A stretch of DNA of 7,507 nt from an uncultured Bacteroidales bacterium (GTDB taxonomy: Bacteria > Bacteroidota > Bacteroidia > Bacteroidales > Bacteroidaceae): the NCBI GenBank assembly GCA_902783615.1, contig CACZRQ010000178.1, positions 1 to 7,507 of the forward strand, in the 5' to 3' direction. The position numbers were made by a program, and so were the translations under genes. This document shows positions 1 to 4,559 of this stretch, piece after piece. The first letter of the stretch is position 1. The number at the start of each line of letters is the position of its first letter. The notes below the pieces were generated by a model. It saw only the letters and a program-made list of their open reading frames with translations. It did not search any database and was not told the DNA's origin.

Positions 1-1
1 A

Positions 2-65
2 AAACTTGTGCAAACCGAACGCAGAGCCAAGCTTGCTTGAGGTATGCTGAGGTGCAGCCAAGTTT
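2..65. repeat. Short intergenic repeat-like element with inverted ends
   Basis: The ends form a 7-bp inverted repeat, AAACTTG at 2-8 and CAAGTTT at 59-65, and an 8-bp palindrome CAAGCTTG lies inside at 28-35. The wording (a GTGCAAACCGA block on one side, a GCTGAGGTGCAGCCAAG block on the other) resembles a very common intergenic repeat of Bacteroides and Prevotella genomes as I remember it; that identification is from memory. No second copy is in this window. The element may begin before the window edge. It has no plausible coding capacity, and its function is unknown. Confidence 0.45.
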
Positions 66-115
66 ATGTAAAAAATCAAGGGCTGATACTCCGAGGCTAC
101 AAAAGACTTCGCTTA

Positions 116-434
116 TTGCTAAGCGGCATAAAACTCGCTCCGCTCAAACAGTCTGAGTTTTTTAACAAAAAACTTTCCTGATTTTCTTAACGCTCCAGAA
201 ATGAGGTCGGAAAGAGCCATCCGGTTCATTTTTCATTCCTAACATTAGTTTATTTAGGAAAAGTAGAAGAGGCAAGTTTATGATCGCCTCTTTTCCAATG
301 TCACGAAGTGACGAGGGGAGGGAGCATCCGGATGGTAAGTTCCGACCTCACTGGAAGAGCGTGAAAAATTTTGAACCTTTTTGCGTTAAAAGCGGCAGGC
401 TGTCTGAGCGAAGCGAGTTTTTGCCGCTTAGCAA
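116..434. repeat. Nested ~320-bp imperfect palindrome
   Basis: Three pairs of arms share nearly the same centre (about base 276). Outer: 116-155 matches the reverse complement of 396-434 at 36 of 39 aligned positions with one 1-base gap. Middle: 190-224 matches the reverse complement of 328-362 through exact blocks of 6, 3, 11 (TGAGGTCGGAA) and 8 (CCATCCGG) bases. Inner: 257-296 is a hairpin with arm GCCTCTTTTCC on the right and the same sequence, interrupted by six bases, on the left. The stretch between outer and middle arms also aligns weakly. The single-stranded form could fold into one long imperfect hairpin. No transposase or stable protein product is present. It could be a non-autonomous mobile element (MITE-like), a decayed inverted duplication, or a structured non-coding transcript; the sequence does not decide. 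Confidence 0.7.
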
Positions 435-449
435 AAAGGTTCAAAATTT
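366..449. repeat. Secondary palindrome inside and beyond the right arm
   Basis: Bases 366-384 and 431-449 are a perfect 19-bp inverted repeat (left arm AAATTTTGAACCTTTTTGC). Inside it, 390-397 (AAGCGGCA) pairs perfectly with 422-429 (TGCCGCTT), giving a 27-bp stem with a small internal bulge and a 24-nt loop. This fold competes with the larger palindrome centred at 276, because 396-434 would pair with 116-155 there. The left arm of the large palindrome has no comparably strong secondary hairpin. No T-run follows directly, so a simple intrinsic terminator is not the obvious reading. Confidence 0.75.
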
Positions 450-484
450 AGCTCTGGAAGTGCAGTCGGCACTCTTTCTCTTTG

Positions 485-520
485 GTTCCTTCTCTTTCTG
501 GTGCCAGAAAGAGAAAGAAC
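485..520. repeat. Strong hairpin downstream of the MaoC-like gene
   Basis: GTTCCTTCTCTTTCTGG (485-501) pairs with 504-520 at 16 of 17 positions around a 2-base centre, an almost perfect palindrome. It lies ten bases beyond the stop codon of the minus-strand hydratase gene (531-1001), so it could end or stabilise that transcript. However, read in the minus direction the hairpin is not followed by a T-tract, so it does not look like a canonical rho-independent terminator. Confidence 0.6.
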
Positions 521-530
521 ATTAGTTTGA

Positions 531-1001
531 TTACTTTTCAAAGTAATATAAGAACGTGGCGATGCCATCAAGGGCATGCTTCTTCTGTCCTTCAATTTCA
601 ATGTAGAAAGTGATTTCAGCTTTAGCAATGCCTCGCAGGTTCAGCACCGACTTCATATCAGCCACCAATCGGATGCGCTGACCAGAAAGTACCGGCTGGC
701 CGAACTTCATCTTGTCCATACCATAATTCACCATCATCTTCAGGTTGTTGACTTCGATGATCTGCCCCCACAAGTAAGGCAATACCGACAAAGTAAAATA
801 GCCATGCACGATGGTAGTCTTATATGGGCTCTCCACCTTAGCACGCTCAGGATCAACGTGTATCCACTGATGATCGAGCGTTGCATCGGCAAACATATTG
901 ATGCGTTCCTGGGTCATCTCCAAGAAGTCAGACTCACCAATGCGATGACCCTCTAATGCCTGAAACTCCTCTAAATTATTGACAACTACTTTTGTACTCA
1001 T
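531..1001 (-). CDS. MaoC/NodN-like hot-dog fold dehydratase
   Basis: This 156-residue protein is the usual size for a single-domain MaoC-type (R)-specific enoyl-CoA hydratase, a cytoplasmic hot-dog enzyme that adds water to trans-2-enoyl-CoA. The hydratase-2 signature is visible: a FADATLDHQWIHVDP stretch at residues 37-51 with the expected catalytic Asp43 and His48, followed by the VHGYFTLSVLP segment (65-75) typical of the family. The wording is closest to the NodN-like branch, whose physiological substrate is often not known, so the exact substrate is open. The ATG at 1001 is preceded by an A/T-rich leader and a -7-like box at 1034-1041. Its upstream neighbour on the same strand, the phosphatase gene, ends 86 bp away; this gap with its own promoter-like box argues for separate or partly separate transcription. 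No signal peptide or membrane segment is seen. Confidence 0.88.
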   Translation of the reverse strand: MSTKVVVNNLEEFQALEGHRIGESDFLEMTQERINMFADATLDHQWIHVDPERAKVESPYKTTIVHGYFTLSVLPYLWGQIIEVNNLKMMVNYGMDKMKFGQPVLSGQRIRLVADMKSVLNLRGIAKAEITFYIEIEGQKKHALDGIATFLYYFEK

Positions 1002-1027
1002 ATCATTTATTGCATAAAAACGTATTC

Positions 1028-1045
1028 AGTGTGCAAATTTACACT
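1028..1045 (-). promoter_or_regulatory. Putative -7 promoter box within a small dyad, MaoC-like gene
   Basis: On the minus strand, 1041-1034 reads TAAATTTG, a full match to the Bacteroidetes -7 consensus TAnnTTTG. No clear TTTG -33 element sits at the expected distance. The box lies inside a dyad, AGTGT (1028-1032) and ACACT (1041-1045), around an AAATTT core, which could be an operator; that role is inference. Confidence 0.4.
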
Positions 1046-1087
1046 AAATTTCCTTATGGTCATAGCTTGAACGCCTATTTTTTGCAG

Positions 1088-2008
1088 TTACTCGAAAATA
1101 GAGGTGACTGGCCGTCCCACCCAGGCTTGGGGTTGCTGGATGCCTAAGATATAGGCAATGGTGGCAGGCACATCGTACTGTATCACCACATCAGGCGTCT
1201 CATAACCCTTCTTGATGCCCTTGCCACAAACGATGAATGGAGTTTCAAGCTCCTCGATGGTCATACCTCCATGGCCCTTGTCGATGCCTCCATGATCGGA
1301 CGACATGATAAATATGGTGTCATCGTATATGCCAGCATCTTTCAACGCCTGGATGAGGCGCCCCACACATACGTCGATTTCTGCCAAAGTAGCATAATAT
1401 TCAGGCGTGTACCACCCATGCTCATGACCCGTTTCATCAAGGGTTCCGAAATAAGCCGTATAGAAGAAAGGCTTCTTCTGCTTGATGTAGTTCTCGGCAA
1501 TGGTGCAATTCTTGTTGATATCCACATAACTATCAGGGATGTATTCCCAATGGCTGATGGCCAAGGTATCAATCACAAACTTCACGCCATCCCAATCGAA
1601 AGTACAACCTGTTTCAGCCTCTGGCTTTTGCTCACGGATTACCGAATAAATGGTGGGGAAGATGTTGTGATCATTCTGTTTAAATGCAGGAATCTCAGGC
1701 ACTTTAGAATTCCACTTCGTATATCCGTGCAATTCAGTGGGCGCTCCCATAAACATGGAAGCCCAGTTGATGGCAGATGCAGAAGGCAATACCGAGCGTT
1801 TATGAAGGGTATAGCTACCGTTAGCCATCAGATTGCGGATGTTTGGGATGTTGGGTGCCTGACTGAGGTCATGGGCTGCCCATCCGTCGATACCAACCAT
1901 CACCACATGTTTTGCCTTAGGTTGCAAGGGTTGTTGTCCTGAACCATTGCAAGAAGAGCCTGCCCATGCAAGTAGGGCCAGGCAGGAAAGGAATAAAATC
2001 TTTTTCAT
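1088..2008 (-). CDS. Lipoprotein phosphatase/phosphodiesterase, alkaline phosphatase superfamily
   Basis: A 306-residue exported enzyme of the type I phosphodiesterase/nucleotide pyrophosphatase group, which uses two metal ions to cleave phosphate mono- or diesters. The N-terminus has a basic start, a hydrophobic core and Cys20 after AGSS, so it is probably a lipoprotein, although Gly at -3 is not the ideal lipobox. Few acidic residues follow the Cys, which fits retention facing the periplasm. Metal-site residues are visible in order: Asp41 (VGIDG), the nucleophile region LPSASAIN (74-81) with Ser78 where relatives usually have Thr, Asp191 and His195 (TLDETGHEHG), Asp238-His239 (SSDHGG) and His246. 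The protein is short compared with eukaryotic ENPPs but normal for compact bacterial members. The substrate cannot be read from the sequence. The gene diverges from the hypothetical gene at 2116 and is followed by the hydratase gene on the same strand. Confidence 0.87.
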   Translation of the reverse strand: MKKILFLSCLALLAWAGSSCNGSGQQPLQPKAKHVVMVGIDGWAAHDLSQAPNIPNIRNLMANGSYTLHKRSVLPSASAINWASMFMGAPTELHGYTKWNSKVPEIPAFKQNDHNIFPTIYSVIREQKPEAETGCTFDWDGVKFVIDTLAISHWEYIPDSYVDINKNCTIAENYIKQKKPFFYTAYFGTLDETGHEHGWYTPEYYATLAEIDVCVGRLIQALKDAGIYDDTIFIMSSDHGGIDKGHGGMTIEELETPFIVCGKGIKKGYETPDVVIQYDVPATIAYILGIQQPQAWVGRPVTSIFE

Positions 2009-2037
2009 CGTATCAGGTTTTTATTGTTATCTACCCA

Positions 2038-2069
2038 CAAAAATAATGCAAAGATGTTAGATTGACAAA
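2038..2069 (-). promoter_or_regulatory. Putative promoter of the phosphatase gene
   Basis: On the minus strand, TTTG at 2069-2066 and TATTTTTG at 2045-2038 are separated by 20 bases. This fits the Bacteroidetes primary sigma-factor promoter (TTTG, about 19-21 bases, TAnnTTTG). The start codon at 2008 lies 29 bases beyond the -7 box. It is the best promoter match in the window. Confidence 0.6.
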
Positions 2070-2078
2070 TATATTTCT

Positions 2079-2086
2079 TAATTTTG
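2079..2086 (+). promoter_or_regulatory. Putative -7 box for the hypothetical gene
   Basis: TAATTTTG matches TAnnTTTG and sits 29 bases upstream of the ATG at 2116. A TTG at 2062-2064 is too close (14 bases) for a good -33 element, so only the -7 part is supported. It lies back-to-back with the phosphatase promoter, whose -33 box (2066-2069) is between the two. Confidence 0.45.
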
Positions 2087-2115
2087 CAACGCAAAACCGT
2101 AACACCTATATTATA

Positions 2116-2748
2116 ATGAGTATATTTTCTAAACTTTTCGGGAAGAAAGACGAAGTTTCCGCTCAGAGTGCGGAAGATTTCATGTCATTGGTGAGGGTCT
2201 ATTTCCAGTCGGTACTGGCTGTTAACTTAGGCATTACCAACATACGTGCCATACCTGATGTTGCCAATTTCAAACGCTTGTTCAAGATTCCCACCACAGG
2301 TGGCAAGTTAGGCCAGGGTGAGAAAACAGCTTCGAAGAAGATGCTGATGCAGGACTATGGCATGAGTGAGAACTTCTTCAAGGAGATTGACAACTCCATC
2401 AAGAAGCATGTGCGCAACCAGAATCAAGTGCAGTCGTATCTATTCATGTACCAAGGTTTTACCGGCGATTTGATGATGATGATCAGCAACCTGATGCAAT
2501 GGAAGTTGCGCGTTCCGTCAATGTTTGCCAGCGTGATTAAGAGTGCCGTACAGGACACCGTTCATAACATCTGCACCAAGCCTTTATTCAAGAAAGATGA
2601 CGAGCAGAAGACCGCCATGCAGATTCGCACCTACAAAGAGCGACTGGGTTATTCAGAGGACTGGATGAGTGAGTTTGTGTATAAAGTGGTGATGCTGGCC
2701 AAGAAAGAAAAGCGCAGCAAGAACGACGAACAAACAGATAAAAAATGA
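2116..2748 (+). CDS. Conserved-looking hypothetical protein, 210 aa
   Basis: I do not recognise this family. The ATG at 2116 (MSIFSKLFGKKDE) is preferred over an in-frame TTG at 2062, which would overlap the promoter region. The protein starts with a short amphipathic, Lys-rich segment resembling those that touch the membrane surface, but has no signal peptide or transmembrane helix. A mostly helical body follows, with a Met-rich stretch (GDLMMMISNLMQWK), and the C-terminus is very charged (KKEKRSKNDEQTDKK). Codon use is like its neighbours, and the frame is clean from start to stop, so a real gene is likely. It stands alone: divergent from the phosphatase upstream and convergent with the permease downstream, so context gives no clear function. 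A terminator hairpin follows the stop within three bases. Confidence 0.8.
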   Translation: MSIFSKLFGKKDEVSAQSAEDFMSLVRVYFQSVLAVNLGITNIRAIPDVANFKRLFKIPTTGGKLGQGEKTASKKMLMQDYGMSENFFKEIDNSIKKHVRNQNQVQSYLFMYQGFTGDLMMMISNLMQWKLRVPSMFASVIKSAVQDTVHNICTKPLFKKDDEQKTAMQIRTYKERLGYSEDWMSEFVYKVVMLAKKEKRSKNDEQTDKK

Positions 2749-2750
2749 AA

Positions 2751-2774
2751 GAAGGCGGTTAAAAAACCGCCTTC
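2751..2774. terminator. Bidirectional intrinsic terminator between convergent genes
   Basis: GAAGGCGGTT (2751-2760) and AACCGCCTTC (2765-2774) form a perfect 10-bp stem with a 4-base loop. On the plus strand CTTGTTTATT follows; on the minus strand TTTCATTTTTTA follows. It lies two bases after the stop of the hypothetical gene and 21 bases beyond the stop of the permease gene, so it can end transcription from both sides. Confidence 0.85.
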
Positions 2775-2795
2775 CTTGTTTATTAAGAGTATCTT

Positions 2796-4397
2796 TTAGA
2801 ACACGTGTAATCCCAAGAATACCATCAAGCCATTCATCAGAATCCAGAAGATGGCGAATGGCATGGTCTTACGCATGATGTCACCATCCTGACCTTCCAT
2901 GTCGCAAGCAGCGGTAGCAATGGCAATACTTTGTGGTGATAACAGCTTACCACCCTCAGAACCAGCACAGTTGGCAGCAGCCAACCAGTTGGTTTCATTA
3001 CCACTGACCCCGAAGAATGTGGCATCGTTGACCAAGCCCAACTGACCAGCAGCAGCGGCTTGCAGCTTACCAAACAGGATGTTGGCAGATGTGGCACTAC
3101 CAGTGACAAAGGTACCTATCGAGCCAATCAGCGGAGCGAAGAATGGGAAAGCAGAACCTGTGAGTGCCACCAGCCCCGTAGCGATGGCCAACGTCATACC
3201 CGTATTGTTCATCAGCATGGCCAGTGCTACCAAGCAACAGATAGTGAGGGCCGTTTTCTGCAAGCCATAGGCAGTCTTGGCCAACATCTTCATCAGCTTG
3301 CCAAAGCTCAAGCCCTGAATCAGACCACCAATCACAGCACCCAGGAAAATCATCAGTCCAGCATTCGACAACCAGCCAAAAGAGAATGTGTTGCCAATCA
3401 CAGGCACCTGGAACGAAGTGACGAGGGTTGACTTCAGCAAATCGCTGATGGGAGGCACAATCTTGCTACTAATCAGGATGAAGAAGATGATGAGTCCATA
3501 TACGCTCCATGCTTTCAGCGTCTTAGCCATTCCAAACGTTTTCTTCTCCACCTTCACCTCATCGGCTGGGTTTTCGTCGTGGATGAACAACTTGTTGTAA
3601 ATCAGCATGGCGATGATAGCCGCTACTGAACCCAGGATAGCTGGTGTTTCAGGACCCAGGAAGTGGGCACAACAGAACTGCACGATGATGGAGAAGCATC
3701 CCACGAAGAGGGCGATGCTGAGGTTCTTCATAATCTTGGTACGGTCGGTCATCATCAGGATGAGGAACGGAGTGATGAAGAACATCAGCGAGAGTTGCAG
3801 GATGATGAAGGTAGCCACCTCGCAAAGCATCTCAGGCGATGCCACTCCATCGGCCACCTGATTGGCCAACGTCGTTGCAGGCAAGCCAACAGCACCGAAT
3901 CCCACAGCTACTGTATTGGCAACCAAGCAGATAACAGCCGAGAACATGGGTTTGAAGCCCAAGCCTATCAAAATGGCGGCAGGAATGGCCACTGCTGTGC
4001 CAAAGCCAGCCATACCTTCCAACACACCGCCAAATCCCCAGGTCAGCAACAACACGAGCAGACCTTTGTCGCCCGTAAGCTGGATGAACTGGGTCTTGAT
4101 GGTTTCAATCTCCTTGGTCTCAACCAGAATGTTATAACTGAAGATGGCACAGATGATAATCAAGATAATAGGGAAACATGCCTTGAGGAAACCCTCGACA
4201 ACCGACCAGAACGTGATGCCCCAGATGGAAACGTCTTGATACTTATCGGGTATGATACCCATAGCTGGAGCTGCGAACAATGCCAGGAGGATGGTTACAA
4301 CCAATGTAACCAAGGCACTTTTCCATCCCGGCACCTTGAAGCCCATCATCAGCACAAATAGCAGGATAATGGGAATTACAGAAACTAATGCTACCAT
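2796..4397 (-). CDS. LctP-family lactate permease
   Basis: This 533-residue integral inner-membrane protein matches the LctP/LldP family, whose E. coli members LldP and GlcA import L-lactate, D-lactate and glycolate with protons. Evidence: full family length, many hydrophobic helices from residue 4 to the C-terminus, the conserved WGFGGVLEGMAGFGTAVAIP segment (120-139) and the C-terminal block NWLAAANCAGSEGGKLLSPQ (470-489) followed by SIA. A hydrophilic cytoplasmic loop (roughly 272-290, rich in Asp, Glu and Lys) divides the helices into two halves. The start at 4397 is the first Met before the first helix. It is divergently arranged with the D-lactate dehydrogenase-type gene at 4560, which strongly supports lactate as substrate. 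Which stereoisomer it carries cannot be told from sequence. The gene is intact. Confidence 0.93.
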   Translation of the reverse strand: MVALVSVIPIILLFVLMMGFKVPGWKSALVTLVVTILLALFAAPAMGIIPDKYQDVSIWGITFWSVVEGFLKACFPIILIIICAIFSYNILVETKEIETIKTQFIQLTGDKGLLVLLLTWGFGGVLEGMAGFGTAVAIPAAILIGLGFKPMFSAVICLVANTVAVGFGAVGLPATTLANQVADGVASPEMLCEVATFIILQLSLMFFITPFLILMMTDRTKIMKNLSIALFVGCFSIIVQFCCAHFLGPETPAILGSVAAIIAMLIYNKLFIHDENPADEVKVEKKTFGMAKTLKAWSVYGLIIFFILISSKIVPPISDLLKSTLVTSFQVPVIGNTFSFGWLSNAGLMIFLGAVIGGLIQGLSFGKLMKMLAKTAYGLQKTALTICCLVALAMLMNNTGMTLAIATGLVALTGSAFPFFAPLIGSIGTFVTGSATSANILFGKLQAAAAGQLGLVNDATFFGVSGNETNWLAAANCAGSEGGKLLSPQSIAIATAACDMEGQDGDIMRKTMPFAIFWILMNGLMVFLGLHVF

Positions 4398-4408
4398 AAT
4401 AATTCGTA

Positions 4409-4421
4409 GATTTAAGGTTAT
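4409..4421 (-). promoter_or_regulatory. Shared leader motif, permease copy
   Basis: On the minus strand this reads ATAACCTTAAATC, identical over 13 bases to the plus-strand sequence at 4538-4550. It ends 11 bases before the permease ATG. The similarity continues loosely into the bases next to the start codon. It may be the site of a regulator, or an RNA leader signal, common to both lactate genes. Confidence 0.55.
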
Positions 4422-4449
4422 TGTATTGCTTTATCATTTTTCAAGTTGC

Positions 4450-4477
4450 CAAATATACGAAAAATTCCTGAGACAAA
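4450..4477 (-). promoter_or_regulatory. Putative permease promoter
   Basis: On the minus strand, TATATTTG at 4457-4450 fits the TAnnTTTG -7 element, and TTTG at 4477-4474 may be the -33 element, although the 16-base spacer is shorter than the usual 19-21. The 5' leader to the ATG at 4397 would be about 45 bases and would contain the shared leader motif. Confidence 0.42.
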
Positions 4478-4521
4478 CACACTTTCTTGCCAAAAACTGC
4501 GCAAAATGATTTATTATTCGC

Positions 4522-4529
4522 TATCTTTG
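4522..4529 (+). promoter_or_regulatory. Putative -7 box of the dehydrogenase gene
   Basis: TATCTTTG is a perfect TAnnTTTG match 30 bases upstream of the ATG at 4560. There is no good TTTG about 20 bases further upstream, so the promoter may be weak alone and rely on an activator, which is inference. Confidence 0.5.
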
Positions 4530-4537
4530 CAGGAAAC

Positions 4538-4550
4538 ATAACCTTAAATC
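4538..4550 (+). promoter_or_regulatory. Shared leader motif, dehydrogenase copy
   Basis: ATAACCTTAAATC, inverted perfect copy of 4409-4421. It ends nine bases before the dehydrogenase ATG and starts nine bases after the -7 box, so it lies at or just after the expected transcription start. Confidence 0.55.
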
Positions 4551-4559
4551 GAAGTTAAT

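Noticed and set aside
485..520. Calling the hairpin a classical intrinsic terminator
   Set aside because: No T-tract follows in the minus direction, so it is listed as a repeat/hairpin with uncertain role.
280..525. Plus-strand open frame of 81 codons in the repeat region
   Set aside because: It is made almost wholly of palindrome and hairpin sequence, including both arms of the 366-449 stem, and its translation has no domain character. It is an accidental frame through repeats.
1..530. CRISPR array or tRNA genes in the repeat-rich region
   Set aside because: The repeats are inverted around a centre rather than direct with regular spacers, and no cloverleaf with a TTC-A/G T-loop is present.
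428..628. Minus-strand open frame overlapping the end of the hydratase gene
   Set aside because: It overlaps the well-supported MaoC-like gene in another frame and continues into the repeat region; no family resemblance.
1271..1942. Long plus-strand frame (223 codons) opposite the phosphatase
   Set aside because: Antisense shadow of a gene with clear lipoprotein signal and metal-site motifs; the shadow translation has no recognisable features.
2062..2115. Upstream TTG start adding 18 residues to the hypothetical protein
   Set aside because: It would place the -7 box inside the coding sequence, uses a rare start, and the added residues do not look like part of the protein; ATG at 2116 gives a natural N-terminus.
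3663..4361. Long plus-strand frame (232 codons) opposite the permease
   Set aside because: Its composition (many His, Gln, Glu, Asp) is the usual antisense product of hydrophobic helices; the permease on the other strand is certain.
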